A stretch of 64,000 nt of DNA from Pontibacter pamirensis (GCF_010015475.1 NZ_SSNI01000014.1:62001-126000); one strand, 5' to 3'; shown: positions 25,462 through 35,067, counted from the stretch's first letter. A program made the numbers and translations. The notes: a model not told the origin generated them from the letters alone.

Positions 25462-26634
25462 ATGAAAAACTATGACTACCCCAGCTCAAATAACCGCAGG
25501 AAATTTTTAAGAGAAATCTCGCTGGCACTTGGCACCACAGCCTTGGGAGTACCTTTGCTCTCGCTGAACGCATGCCAATCAGGCAATTCCGAAAATCAGG
25601 AACAGGCGGCGCAGGCGAATCAAGATGGTGCACAAACCAGAAAACTAGGAGTCGCGTTGGTTGGGCTTGGTGGCTATAGTACAAACCAGCTTGCACCTGC
25701 TTTACAGGAGACAGAGAACTGCTACCTGGCTGGTATTGTAACGGGCACTCCTGCGAAGGCAGAGGAATGGAAATCTAAATATAACATCCCGGAAAAGAAC
25801 ATCTATAACTACGAAAACTTTGACCAGATAAAAGATAACCAGGACATCGACATTGTCTATGTCGTATTACCAAACGGGATGCATGCGGAGTATACCATCC
25901 GGGCAGCGCAGGCAGGGAAGCATGTGATTTGTGAGAAACCCATGGCCACATCCGTAGAAGATTGTCAGCGCATGATTGATGCCTGCAACCAGAATAATGT
26001 TAATCTTTCTATCGGTTACCGCCTGCATTATGAACCACACAACCTACGTGTTATGGAGTTAGGGCAACAGCAGGTGTATGGACCAGTGCGAAGAATAGAG
26101 GCAGCCGACAGCTTTGTGATAGGAAACCCGGATGTATGGCGCCTGGATAAAGAGCTGGCAGGCGGTGGACCGCTGATGGATGTGGGCATCTACTGCGTGC
26201 AGGGGGCTGTATATACTATGGGAGAAACACCTGTGGCCATCACGGCGCAATTTGGGGAGGTAACGAAGCCGGAGTATTTTGATGAGGTGGAAGAAACAAT
26301 TACATGGCAGATGGAATTCCCGAATGGCGCTGTGGCCGATTGCCGCAGCAGCTACAATGAAAGCGCAGGTAAATTAAGAGGCGAAGCTGAGAATGGCTGG
26401 TGGGAATTAGACCCAGCCTACAGCTACTCCGGCATAGATGGCGAAACCAGCGAAGGCGACATGGATTACCCACAGGTAAACCAGCAGGCCCGCCAGATGG
26501 ACGGGCAAGCGCAGAGTTTCATGGAAAACCGCCAATCAAGAGTGCCTGGCGAAATGGGGATGCGGGATGTGCGTATTCTGATGGCAATTTATGAAGCGGC
26601 CCGAACAGGCAATAAAGTGCAGTTGGATATATAG
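25462..26634 (+). CDS. Gfo/Idh/MocA family oxidoreductase, Tat-exported
   Basis: A 390-residue NAD(P)-dependent sugar oxidoreductase. A twin-arginine signal (RRKFLRE, R12-R13) is followed by a hydrophobic stretch and a possible lipobox LNAC with C38, so the enzyme is exported folded with its cofactor and may be lipid-anchored. The Rossmann motif GLGGYS is near 70, the EKPMATS motif (catalytic Lys) near 155, and GGGPLMDVGIYCVQ near 235 is the Gfo/Idh/MocA substrate-site block. It resembles glucose-fructose oxidoreductase. Substrate unknown; the neighbouring hexosaminidase gene is divergent and hints at sugar metabolism only weakly. Confidence 0.88.
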   Translation: MKNYDYPSSNNRRKFLREISLALGTTALGVPLLSLNACQSGNSENQEQAAQANQDGAQTRKLGVALVGLGGYSTNQLAPALQETENCYLAGIVTGTPAKAEEWKSKYNIPEKNIYNYENFDQIKDNQDIDIVYVVLPNGMHAEYTIRAAQAGKHVICEKPMATSVEDCQRMIDACNQNNVNLSIGYRLHYEPHNLRVMELGQQQVYGPVRRIEAADSFVIGNPDVWRLDKELAGGGPLMDVGIYCVQGAVYTMGETPVAITAQFGEVTKPEYFDEVEETITWQMEFPNGAVADCRSSYNESAGKLRGEAENGWWELDPAYSYSGIDGETSEGDMDYPQVNQQARQMDGQAQSFMENRQSRVPGEMGMRDVRILMAIYEAARTGNKVQLDI

Positions 26635-26655
26635 GAGCGAGCATGACAAAAGAAT

Positions 26656-26722
26656 AAAGACAAAGGACAAAGGACAAAAGATTTTCAATAATGAAGTCCT
26701 TTGTCCTTTGTCTTTTGTCTTT
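26656..26722 (+). terminator. Large hairpin built from 7-nt GACAAAG repeats
   Basis: A perfect 20-bp stem, 26656-26675 with 26696-26715, separated by a 20-nt A/T-rich loop. The arms are built of a tandem purine-rich 7-mer (AAAGACA, AAGGACA, AAGGACA), so several stem registers are possible. It lies 21 nt after the oxidoreductase stop and ahead of the convergent MBL-fold gene, and probably ends both transcripts. Confidence 0.7.
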
Positions 26723-26743
26723 ATGTCCATCTTCTAAACAGCA

Positions 26744-27508
26744 CTATTTTTCCTGGTACCAATTCTTCAGCCTTACTTCAATTTTATTGTTCTGCTTCGT
26801 CACCTGGTTCTGGAATGCCTGTACATCACTTAGCCCATTCTGACCACGATAGTGGTAGGGGTAAACAATTTTTGGCTTGAAGTCGAGCACGGCATCAGCC
26901 GCCTGATACACATCCATGGTATAAGGGAGGTTCATGGAAACAAAAGCTACATCAATGTTTTTGAGGCCACGCATTTCGGGTGTTCCTTCCGTGTCGCCTG
27001 AAAGGTATATATTTTTACCGCCCATATTCAGTATATAGCCATTCCCCCTGCCCTTGGTGTGCCTGGTCTCCTCGCTTTCCGGCAGGTTATACATCGGTAC
27101 GGCAGTAATAGGTATTTCCAACAATGTTGTGCTTTCACCGTTCCCGATTACCTTCAGCTGGCCCTTGTATTTATCCGGCAACTGATCCGCCACGGCCTGC
27201 GGTACAACCATTAGAGTACCTTTCGTCTCCAGTGCGTCCAGTGTTTCCTGGTTCAGATGGTCACCGTGAATGTCCGTAATCAGGATCAAATCGGGTTTGG
27301 CTATCCCTTCAAAAGCCTCTGCCCCACCTGTAGGGTCTACATAAATTGTTTTGTTGTCCCAGTTCAGTACCAGCGTTCCGTGCTGGATAGGCTGAATGCT
27401 GAGGTCCCCTTTATTGGTTTTGATTTGGTCCGGTATATCCCGCTGTTGGGCGCTAGCCTGTAGTAATGTTATGGTAAAGAGAGCTGCTAAGGTAGTTTTA
27501 AGTTTCAT
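26744..27508 (-). CDS. MBL-fold metallo-hydrolase, secreted
   Basis: A 254-residue metallo-beta-lactamase-fold protein with a signal peptide (1-20, ending ASAQ). The metal motif reads TDIHGDHL near residue 78-85, that is, Asp at the place of the first His in HxHxDH, as in UlaG-like lineages. LSGDTEGTPEMRGL near 170 supplies the later metal Asp, and PYHYRG near 218 the last His. Substrate is unknown. The signal peptide suggests a periplasmic enzyme. Third gene of a same-strand series thyA, ATPase, this gene; a 103-bp gap separates it from the ATPase gene. Confidence 0.82.
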   Translation of the reverse strand: MKLKTTLAALFTITLLQASAQQRDIPDQIKTNKGDLSIQPIQHGTLVLNWDNKTIYVDPTGGAEAFEGIAKPDLILITDIHGDHLNQETLDALETKGTLMVVPQAVADQLPDKYKGQLKVIGNGESTTLLEIPITAVPMYNLPESEETRHTKGRGNGYILNMGGKNIYLSGDTEGTPEMRGLKNIDVAFVSMNLPYTMDVYQAADAVLDFKPKIVYPYHYRGQNGLSDVQAFQNQVTKQNNKIEVRLKNWYQEK

Positions 27509-27611
27509 AGTTTAGGTTGTTTGCGTAGGAACAGATAAATCCTGATTTAGTTTTGGCGCTTCAGAACGTAACATTAACGCTATGTCTTATCAGCATATAA
27601 GTTAATAGTTG

Positions 27612-28964
27612 CTAAGACTTTATCCTAATTGTTGGAAACTTTGTTGGCATGTCATTGAATATGATTTGATATATCCTTTCAATGCGATCTGTATCAAACG
27701 CGTCTGTCACTTTCCGATCTTCTTTCCATCTTAAGTAGAAAAGAAAAGAAGGTTCCAGGATGTACAGCGTCTTTAACTTCTGGCTCCACTCCAGTAGCTC
27801 AAAGGCATATTTGTTCTGGAGCTTACTAAGCACTCCTAACGTGCTGTTGATAGAAGTGGCGGGAGGAGTGATGAACTTTAAACTCAGTTGCGCCAGCCTC
27901 TCGTCTATCTCATGCCGCTGAAGTTTGAAGGTGATGGGGTCTAATGTGAAGATCAGCAGGAGCAGTTCGTAAGAGTTGTATTTTTGCCCGCCTTTCCGAA
28001 ATCCCCGGATGATCACGTCGTAAATATCTTTGAACACGCTAAAATCTGTGTGTGCCACATTGTATAAAGACTTAGATAAATCGTCTATGTCGAATGCAGG
28101 CTTTGGGCTACCTTTTTTGGTGTCAATTTCGGAAATCCTCTTATCAAAAAACATCCGCAAGCAGCAGCTTTGGGTGATGATGGGCAAACCCACGCATTCT
28201 GTTGCCATAAACTTTACCAGCGACTTCTTTATCGGCACGTTAAGATAGCTGAAGCCGCTGGTGATGATCTTCTCAATATCAGAGGTGAGCCAGGTGCCAA
28301 TTTCTATATGCGCTATTCTGCCAACAAGGTCCCTGTTAGAATAGGCCAAATCGACGGCATGGTGGGTGGTACCGAGCACAATCACAGAAACCTCTTCGTC
28401 TACAAAGGCTTTCCACTGCTGGAAAAGGCTTTTCTTCACCTCATCATCTAAATAATGAAAATCCTCGATCACCAAAACGTACGGCAGGTTCTTTAAAATC
28501 GGGATAAGGTGCTTCGGCGAGGGCTTTGAGATGATTTTTTCCCTGGCAATGCTTTCGCTCACTTTATCGGAAATACCCAGGCTGACCTCGCCAATAAGTT
28601 TTGCCAGCCAGGCCCAACCAACATTACCACCCACTTTCGCGCTGCCCGTCACCTGTAAATCCTCCAATGCTGTGGAAGCGGTAATCCGGTCAAAGTTTAC
28701 ATCTTCCAGCGCCTTTCTCCAGACGTCGTCTATGGTCATCTGCCCGTCACAACGCATAATGAGCGGCAACCTGTTTATATCAGCCAGCACTTTCTGGTAA
28801 AGCGTAGATTTCCCTGTTTTAGAAGGTCCTGTTATCAGGCAAAGTTTACCTGACACGTCCAGGTTTTCCGCTAGCAGTCTTTCATACTCCCCATCGTTCC
28901 TGCTAACGTACGTGATGCTCGGTGTACCGATGGTTTTAAAAACATCCTTGATTTTAACTATCAT
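27612..28964 (-). CDS. AAA/ORC-like ATPase of unknown function
   Basis: A 450-residue cytosolic P-loop ATPase. I use the ATG at 28964: AGGAG stands 9 nt upstream, while the alternative TTG at 28973 abuts it. Walker A is GPSKTGKST (46-54), Walker B VLVIED (163-168), and VSVIVLGTTHHAVDL (~192-206) looks like a sensor-1 strand. GRI near 215-217 could offer an arginine finger. The last ~110 residues look helical and winged-helix-like. The layout recalls ORC1/Cdc6-like or STAND-type ATPases. No effector domain (nuclease, TIR, protease) is fused. It follows thyA by 55 bp on the same strand. I do not recognise a named family; conflict-system or DNA-transaction roles are guesses. Confidence 0.6.
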   Translation of the reverse strand: MIVKIKDVFKTIGTPSITYVSRNDGEYERLLAENLDVSGKLCLITGPSKTGKSTLYQKVLADINRLPLIMRCDGQMTIDDVWRKALEDVNFDRITASTALEDLQVTGSAKVGGNVGWAWLAKLIGEVSLGISDKVSESIAREKIISKPSPKHLIPILKNLPYVLVIEDFHYLDDEVKKSLFQQWKAFVDEEVSVIVLGTTHHAVDLAYSNRDLVGRIAHIEIGTWLTSDIEKIITSGFSYLNVPIKKSLVKFMATECVGLPIITQSCCLRMFFDKRISEIDTKKGSPKPAFDIDDLSKSLYNVAHTDFSVFKDIYDVIIRGFRKGGQKYNSYELLLLIFTLDPITFKLQRHEIDERLAQLSLKFITPPATSINSTLGVLSKLQNKYAFELLEWSQKLKTLYILEPSFLFYLRWKEDRKVTDAFDTDRIERIYQIIFNDMPTKFPTIRIKS

Positions 28965-29019
28965 ACAGCACAACTCCTGACTTGTTCAATTATAACAAAG
29001 GAAGGAAAGCTTTTGCCAG

Positions 29020-29814
29020 CTATACCGCCACTGGCGCCTTTATTCCCGGATGCGGGTTATAGTTCACCAATTCAAAATCTTCATAGGTAAAGTCGAAGAT
29101 ATCCTTCACCTCTGGGTTCAATTTCATGGCAGGCAGTTCGCGGGGTTCGCGCGTTAATTGTAGCTGTGCCTGCTCCAGGTGGTTAAGGTATAAATGCGTG
29201 TCGCCGCCTGTCCAGATAAACTCGCCTGGCTGCAGTCCTGTTACCTGTGCCATCATCAGCACCAGCAGTGCGTAAGAGGCTATGTTGAAGGGTGCACCCA
29301 GAAATACATCGGCAGATCGTTGGTAGAGTTGGCACGAAAGCTTGCCTTCGGCAACATAAAACTGATAAAAAGCGTGGCAAGGCGGCAGCTTCATGTTCTC
29401 TATTTCGGCTACATTCCAGGCGCTCACGATGATACGGCGCGAATCAGGGTTGTTTTTCAATTGATTAACTACCTGTGTTATCTGGTCGATGTGGCGACCA
29501 TCAGGCGTTGGCCAGCTGCGCCACTGCGAACCATAAACTGGACCTAAGTCACCGTTCTCATCCGCCCACTCATCCCAGATGCTCACACCGTTTTCCTTGA
29601 GATACTGAATATTTGTCTCTCCTTTCAAAAACCATAGCAGCTCGTGCAGGATAGACTTCAGGTGAACTTTCTTTGTCGTCACCATCGGGAAGCCTTCTGC
29701 CAGATCGAAGCGCATTTGGTAGCCAAACACGCTCAGCGTTCCGGTTCCGGTCCTGTCTTCCTTTTTCACCCCCTTGTCAAGGATGTGCTGCATCAAGTTT
29801 AAATATTGCTTCAT
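29020..29814 (-). CDS. thyA: Thymidylate synthase
   Basis: A 264-residue ThyA, the same length as E. coli ThyA. It methylates dUMP to dTMP using methylenetetrahydrofolate. The catalytic Cys is C146 in [20 protein letters not shown] (21-31) carries the phosphate-binding Arg, and [19 protein letters not shown] is the nucleotide-binding block. DHFR is not adjacent. Likely first gene of a unit with the downstream ATPase. Near-match -7 boxes are present upstream on the minus strand but none is exact. Confidence 0.97.
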   Translation of the reverse strand: MKQYLNLMQHILDKGVKKEDRTGTGTLSVFGYQMRFDLAEGFPMVTTKKVHLKSILHELLWFLKGETNIQYLKENGVSIWDEWADENGDLGPVYGSQWRSWPTPDGRHIDQITQVVNQLKNNPDSRRIIVSAWNVAEIENMKLPPCHAFYQFYVAEGKLSCQLYQRSADVFLGAPFNIASYALLVLMMAQVTGLQPGEFIWTGGDTHLYLNHLEQAQLQLTREPRELPAMKLNPEVKDIFDFTYEDFELVNYNPHPGIKAPVAV

Positions 29815-29975
29815 GGATATGTTTTATGCTTTTGTTATTGGTCTAAAGTTAAAGATAAGATGATTTGTTGTAATGCTTCAGCCTTCCGGCAGAAGAAATC
29901 TCTGTAAAAATTTCAAGCTCTAAATAATCGACCGGCCACAATGTTACCTGAAACAAAAAGAACCGCCTGTAGTTG

Positions 29976-29983
29976 TATCTTTG
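29976..29983 (+). promoter_or_regulatory. Bacteroidota -7 box TATCTTTG for the RND transporter gene
   Basis: Full TAnnTTTG match 36 nt before the TTG start at 30020. No -33 TTTG was found at the usual spacing. Confidence 0.55.
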
Positions 29984-30019
29984 CACTTCAATAAATTTTG
30001 GTAAAGCACCTATAGTATC

Positions 30020-32275
30020 TTGAACTACAAAAGATTAAGTTTTCTTGTCCTGCTGCTGATAGCCATCCTGACAGCATGCAGCGCCTACTTCGCCACCCGT
30101 CTCCGCTTCGACTATAACTTCGACAATTTCTTCCCGAAAGGAGATCCAGAGCTAGCCTATTATTTCAGCTTCCGCGATACGTTCGGCAACGACAACGATT
30201 ATCTGCTGATAGGGCTTGACAATGAAAAAACCATTTTTGAGCAGGACTTCCTGACGCGGGTAGATAGCCTGACGGCTTTTCTACAACGGCAGCCGAACGT
30301 GGAGGCGGTGCTCTCCCCTACTACTGTAAAAAGCCCTGTAATTGAGCAGTTTGGCTTTTTTGAAATTCCGTACCTGCACGTAGACGAGCCCGATCGGTAT
30401 GCCCAGGACTCTCTGAATATTTACAACTCCAGGGAGTTGGTCGGTACTTTGTTTTCAGAAGATGCGACTGCTGTTTCCCTGTTTATGCAGACAACAGATG
30501 ATTTAGGTAAAGGAGCCAGCGATACCCTGATGGCCTCCCTGTACGACCAGCTGGAGCATCTGGGATTAACAGAAAGTCATATTGCGGGGAAGGCGCTGGC
30601 GCAGTCGGTTTTTGTGGAGAAGATGAAGATAGAGTTAGCCATTTTCATGTCAGCCTCGATCCTGCTGGTTATACTGTTTCTCTGGATTACCTTCCGGACG
30701 GGCTGGGGCGTGATTGTGCCGCTGGTGGTGGTACTGCTGTCGGTACTCTGGGCGCTGGGTGTGATGGGGTTGTTTAACAAGTCGTTGGATGTGATGACGA
30801 TGCTGCTGCCTACTATTCTTTTTGTAGTGGGAATGTCAGATGTCATTCACATCCTGTCGCGCTATTTAACGGAGATAGGACACGGTATGGAAAAAGTCCC
30901 GGCTCTTAAAATCACTATTAAAGAAGTAGGCCTCGCCACGTTTCTGACTTCCCTTACCACCGCCATCGGATTCCTGACGCTGCTCACCACCGCTATTGTG
31001 CCCATCCGGGATTTTGGGCTTTACACAGCCATTGCTATCTTCCTGGCTTTTGCGCTTGCCTTCACCTTGCTGCCGGCTATGTTACTCCTGCTGAAGAAGC
31101 CAAAGCCGGTGCCGGAAAGCCGTTTCAGTTTCTCCTGGCCAATGCTGTTGCGCCGCATGTTTCGTTATGTACTTATACATCCCAAAGCCATCCTTTCTAC
31201 CAGTGCTGTTATCATTGTGTTGAGCATTGTCGGCATCAGCCAGATAAAAGTGGATACCACTCTTTTAGAAGACTTAGGAGACGATGATCCCATTCTGCAG
31301 GATTTCCAGTATTTCGAGGAGAAGTTCTCCGGTGTGCGTCCCTTTGAGCTGCACCTGATAGCCGCAGAAGGCCATAGCATTTACGACTTGGAAGTGTTGC
31401 AGGAAATAGAAGAACTGGAGCAGTTCCTCTACAATACCTATGGGCTGAACTTTGTGACCTCGCCCGCCACAGTGGTCAAAACAATCAACAGGGCGCAAAA
31501 TGGCGGTCTCCGTGACTTTTATACCTTGCCGGAAAACAAGCGCGAGATGCAAAGCATCAAGAGGCGGCTGCAGGCTTTTCAGGGACGCAGCGAGTTAAGG
31601 GGAGTTGTGACAGAAGATGCGCAAGAAGGTCGCTTGTCTGGCAAAATGTCAGACATAGGGAGTGCAGGCGCCACTGTGCTGAATGACTCTCTTCGCAGCT
31701 TCATGGATCAGAACATCAACGAAAACTATCTACGCACCCGCCTTACCGGCAGCTCCATTCTATTGGACAAGAACAACGAGTACGTTACTACTAATATGAT
31801 GCAGGGGCTCCTTATCGCCTTTGGGGTGATTGCAGTCATTGTAGGGCTTATTTTCCGCTCCCTCCGCATGGTGCTCATCTCGCTCGTGCCAAACATCATC
31901 CCCTTGCTGATGATCGGAGGTTTGATCGGTTTTCTGGGCATCAACCTCAATGTATCTATCTCCATTATTTTCACCATCGCCTTCGGTATTGCTGTGGATG
32001 ATACCATTCATTTCCTGAGCAAGCTGAAACTGGAGTTGATGGCTGGTAAATCATTACCATACGCATTAAAGAGAACCTTTATCTCCGCAGGCAAGGCCAT
32101 TATTATCACCTCCTGTATTCTAGCCGCAGGCTTCCTTACTTTGGTGCTCTCAACCTTCGATGCTACCTTCTATGTAGGGTTATTCGTAAGTCTGACGCTT
32201 GTGTTTGCCGTGGTGGCCGACCTGTACCTGTTGCCGGTGCTTATTCTGCTTTTTTATAAGGTTCCACAAAAATAA
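30020..32275 (+). CDS. RND/MMPL family exporter
   Basis: A 751-residue inner-membrane transporter of the RND superfamily, MMPL-like (HAE2) type. It starts with one TM (6-24), a ~170-residue periplasmic loop, then a bundle of five TMs (~210-360); a second periplasmic loop and TM bundle (~585-745) repeat the pattern. The two halves each contain a sterol-sensing-like block, VVGMSDVIHILSRYL and AFGIAVDDTIHFLSKL, whose Asp residues are the presumed proton relay. The start is TTG: an in-frame stop lies 18 nt upstream and no ATG precedes the first TM. Substrates may be lipids or hydrophobic compounds; nothing in the context says which. Confidence 0.87.
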   Translation: MNYKRLSFLVLLLIAILTACSAYFATRLRFDYNFDNFFPKGDPELAYYFSFRDTFGNDNDYLLIGLDNEKTIFEQDFLTRVDSLTAFLQRQPNVEAVLSPTTVKSPVIEQFGFFEIPYLHVDEPDRYAQDSLNIYNSRELVGTLFSEDATAVSLFMQTTDDLGKGASDTLMASLYDQLEHLGLTESHIAGKALAQSVFVEKMKIELAIFMSASILLVILFLWITFRTGWGVIVPLVVVLLSVLWALGVMGLFNKSLDVMTMLLPTILFVVGMSDVIHILSRYLTEIGHGMEKVPALKITIKEVGLATFLTSLTTAIGFLTLLTTAIVPIRDFGLYTAIAIFLAFALAFTLLPAMLLLLKKPKPVPESRFSFSWPMLLRRMFRYVLIHPKAILSTSAVIIVLSIVGISQIKVDTTLLEDLGDDDPILQDFQYFEEKFSGVRPFELHLIAAEGHSIYDLEVLQEIEELEQFLYNTYGLNFVTSPATVVKTINRAQNGGLRDFYTLPENKREMQSIKRRLQAFQGRSELRGVVTEDAQEGRLSGKMSDIGSAGATVLNDSLRSFMDQNINENYLRTRLTGSSILLDKNNEYVTTNMMQGLLIAFGVIAVIVGLIFRSLRMVLISLVPNIIPLLMIGGLIGFLGINLNVSISIIFTIAFGIAVDDTIHFLSKLKLELMAGKSLPYALKRTFISAGKAIIITSCILAAGFLTLVLSTFDATFYVGLFVSLTLVFAVVADLYLLPVLILLFYKVPQK

Positions 32276-32341
32276 ATTGGCGCTTATCCAATAAGGTGGC
32301 CATATTTGCGTGTAACTTGTGAGTAAAGTTTAGGAGCGATG

Positions 32342-32911
32342 ATGAAAAGACTATTGGCCATGGCCGTGTGCTGCCTTTGGTTTGCAGGAGTACAGGCCCA
32401 ACAGCAGGAAAAGCTGACCGATTTGATGAGCGAGCGGGAGCAACTGGTGCTGGAGTATCAGTTCTACAGCCAGCAAAACAGTAACTTCTGGGGTAAAAAA
32501 TCTAAAAATGACCTCATCAGCATTATCGAAACCCTTAAGAAAATCATCAACAAAGACTCCGAGTTGATTGCAGCCATCAAAGAGGCAAGCATCCGGAAGG
32601 TGGCGGAGAGTACTGTGGAGATACAGCGCGAAGGCAAGATGACAGTGCAGGATCAGCGCATTGTGAGTGCCCAGATAGCAGAGTTACAAGGCCAGATCAG
32701 AACGCTTCAAACAAATATCAAGAAGCGTGAGCGCACCATTAAAGACTTAGAAGTACAGGTAGCAGAGTCGTCTAACCTACGTTATGGTAAAGATAAAGTG
32801 ATATCAGTGTTGGGTGTAACATCCTTTATGCTGCTGCTGTATGCCATCTTCCTGCAGGTACGTCTGAACCGTTCCCCTGCAAAATCACGTAAGAAGAAAG
32901 CAGCAAAATAA
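32342..32911 (+). CDS. Secreted coiled-coil protein with C-terminal membrane anchor
   Basis: A 189-residue protein of unknown function. Two ATGs lie in tandem (32339 and 32342); the second has better spacing from AGGAG at 32332-32336. Signal peptide at about 1-18 (ending VQAQ). The middle, ~60-150, is a heptad-rich coiled coil (AQIAELQGQIRTLQTNIKKR), followed by one hydrophobic helix at ~158-176 and a basic tail PAKSRKKKAAK. It follows the RND gene by 66 bp on the same strand and may be co-transcribed with it. A tail of this type puts the coiled coil in the periplasm. Confidence 0.65.
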   Translation: MKRLLAMAVCCLWFAGVQAQQQEKLTDLMSEREQLVLEYQFYSQQNSNFWGKKSKNDLISIIETLKKIINKDSELIAAIKEASIRKVAESTVEIQREGKMTVQDQRIVSAQIAELQGQIRTLQTNIKKRERTIKDLEVQVAESSNLRYGKDKVISVLGVTSFMLLLYAIFLQVRLNRSPAKSRKKKAAK

Positions 32912-33024
32912 AAGCAGTATATCCGAAGTTGATAAACCACTGGCTATCAAGCCATCTATCGGTTAATCTGGAATTTCAAGAGGCATGGTATTTGTCATGT
33001 ACCTGCTGCAGATAACTAACAATT

Positions 33025-33062
33025 CAGGCAGTAAATATTGTTTTACAACTGCCTGTTTCTTT
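33025..33062 (+). terminator. Hairpin terminator 1 before the helicase gene
   Basis: CAGGCAGT (33025-33032) pairs perfectly with ACTGCCTG (33048-33055), followed by TTTCTTTT. It probably ends the coiled-coil gene transcript, 113 nt after its stop. Confidence 0.65.
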
Positions 33063-33074
33063 TATAAAATACCG

Positions 33075-33110
33075 AAAGGCTGGAGCATTGATGCCAGCCT
33101 TTCTTTTTTT
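33075..33110 (+). terminator. Hairpin terminator 2 immediately before the helicase start
   Basis: AAAGGCTGG (33075-33083) pairs with CCAGCCTTT (33094-33102), then C and seven Ts. It ends 7 nt before the helicase ATG, which is unusually close and could act as an attenuator of that gene. Confidence 0.75.
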
Positions 33111-33117
33111 GATATAC

Positions 33118-35067
33118 ATGAGCGAAATATTAAATGAACTGAGGCAGGTACAGGAACTGCTGAAGATTGAACAGGAAGAGGACCGCCAGCAATATAAAAT
33201 TAAGAGCATGAAAAGCACCGTTGCAGAACGCAAGGCGATGGGCTTCTGCTGGTATCCAATTACAATTACAAAAGAAGAAATTGGTTTTGGGAACAAGGTT
33301 GTGCTGGAACTGGAACGCACAAAAGACCGCGACCAGCTACACCTCTTCCAGACAGGCAAATCAGCGGCTATATTCAGCAACAGCAACAATGGTGAACGGC
33401 AGAACCTGAACGGCGTGATTGTTGGCTTGAAGCGCAATAAGGTGCTGCTGGCCACTAACAAAGAAGATTTACCGGATTGGATTGACGATGGCCGTCTCGG
33501 GATAGACCTCACCTTTGATGAGATGAGCTACCGCGAGATGGAGATCGCCATAAAAAAAACGATAGATGCCTATAAAACCCGCCTGGCTGAGCTTCGCGAT
33601 ATTCTGCTAGGTGATGCCGCTCCCCGCTTCACGGATGAGCAGATGGAGGCTATTTCTGCGCTGAACCCTTCGCAGAACAATGCGGTGCAAAAGATTGTGC
33701 AGGCAAAAGACGTGGCAATCATCCACGGCCCTCCAGGCACAGGTAAAACAACTACCCTGGTGCAGGCTATTCTGAAAACGCTGGAGACGCAGAAACGGCT
33801 CCTGGTAACGGCCCCTTCCAACACCGCTGTGGATTTGCTCACTGAAAAACTGGCATTGGAAGGCGTAAATGTTATACGCATCGGTAATCCGTCGCGGGTG
33901 TCGGATGTGCTGCTGGAGCATACACTGGATGCCCAGATCATGGGGCACCGCTCTTATAAGAACCTGAAGGATTACCGCAAAACGGCAGAAGAGTATAAGC
34001 GCATGGCTACGCAGTACAAGCGCAAATTCGGATACGAAGAGCGGGCACAGCGGCAGTTCTTCAAATCAGAAAGCAAGCGTTTGCTGGACGAGGCAGACCG
34101 TGTGGAAGAATATATTACAGAAGACCTGCTGAATAGTGTACAAGTGATTACGTGTACGTTGGTGGGTGCCGCCAACAGGGCCATCCGTCACCTGGAATAT
34201 GAAACGGTTTTTATAGACGAAGCCGCACAGGCGTTGGAGCCAGCCTGCTGGATACCAATAAGCCGTGCCAAGCGTGTTGTACTGGCCGGTGACCACTGCC
34301 AGTTACCGCCAACTGTAAAATCGTTTGAGGCAGAAAAAGGCGGACTGGGCAAATCGCTGTTTGAGAAATGTGTGGAGCGCCAGCCAGAGGTATCGGTCAT
34401 GCTGAAGACGCAGTACCGCATGCACCACAACATCATGGAATTCTCGAACCAGCAGTTTTATGAGGGAGAACTGGAGGCACATGAAAGCGTGCGCAACAGC
34501 GACCTGCATCAGTATGACCCGCACTTTGCGCCAGGACTGGCCATGGAGTTTGTGGATACAGCTGGCTGCGGGTACAATGAGGTGGAAACGCCGGAAAGCA
34601 CAAGCTCTGCCAATCCCGATGAAGCGAACCTGCTGCTCAACCACCTGTCGCTTCTGCTGAAAGACTATACCCCTGCAGAAAATGAAGCTGAGCCTTTGCG
34701 CATTGGTGTAATAGCGCCTTACCGGGCACAAATCAATTACCTGCAGGACCGTGTAGAGCATATGCCGGATCTGCATGATCTGAAGCTGAAGCGGCTGCTT
34801 TCTATTGGTACTGTGGACAGTTTCCAGGGGCAGGAACGGGATATCATTTACATCAGCATGACCCGCAGCAACGAAAGCGGTGAGATTGGCTTTTTGGCCG
34901 ATATCCGGCGCATGAACGTAGCCATGACACGGGCAAAGAAAAAACTGGTTGTTGTTGGCGACAGCGCCACTTTAAGCCAGCATCCATACTATGCTGCGTT
35001 TCTTACGTACGTAGAAAGTATAAATTCCTACCGCAGCGCCTGGGAGTTAACCGAGTGCATGCCCTAG
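33118..35067 (+). CDS. Superfamily 1 helicase, IGHMBP2/UPF1-like
   Basis: A 649-residue SF1B helicase. I start at the ATG at 33118; an upstream TTG lies in the terminator loop. An N-terminal ~165 residues (coiled start plus beta-barrel-like region) precede the motor. Motif I is GPPGTGKT at 204-211, motif II DEAA in FIDEAAQALEPA, motif III GDHCQLPP, motif IV near QYRMHHNIM, motif V VDSFQGQERDIIYIS and motif VI NVAMTRAKKKLVVVGD. These fit the UPF1/IGHMBP2/SMUBP group that unwinds RNA or DNA 5'-3'. It stands alone and is longer than minimal AAA_11/12 proteins. Role in the cell is not known. Confidence 0.9.
   Translation: MSEILNELRQVQELLKIEQEEDRQQYKIKSMKSTVAERKAMGFCWYPITITKEEIGFGNKVVLELERTKDRDQLHLFQTGKSAAIFSNSNNGERQNLNGVIVGLKRNKVLLATNKEDLPDWIDDGRLGIDLTFDEMSYREMEIAIKKTIDAYKTRLAELRDILLGDAAPRFTDEQMEAISALNPSQNNAVQKIVQAKDVAIIHGPPGTGKTTTLVQAILKTLETQKRLLVTAPSNTAVDLLTEKLALEGVNVIRIGNPSRVSDVLLEHTLDAQIMGHRSYKNLKDYRKTAEEYKRMATQYKRKFGYEERAQRQFFKSESKRLLDEADRVEEYITEDLLNSVQVITCTLVGAANRAIRHLEYETVFIDEAAQALEPACWIPISRAKRVVLAGDHCQLPPTVKSFEAEKGGLGKSLFEKCVERQPEVSVMLKTQYRMHHNIMEFSNQQFYEGELEAHESVRNSDLHQYDPHFAPGLAMEFVDTAGCGYNEVETPESTSSANPDEANLLLNHLSLLLKDYTPAENEAEPLRIGVIAPYRAQINYLQDRVEHMPDLHDLKLKRLLSIGTVDSFQGQERDIIYISMTRSNESGEIGFLADIRRMNVAMTRAKKKLVVVGDSATLSQHPYYAAFLTYVESINSYRSAWELTECMP

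Noticed and set aside
33088..33117. Upstream TTG start for the helicase
   Set aside because: The TTG is in the loop of the terminator hairpin and the added residues are translated hairpin and T run.
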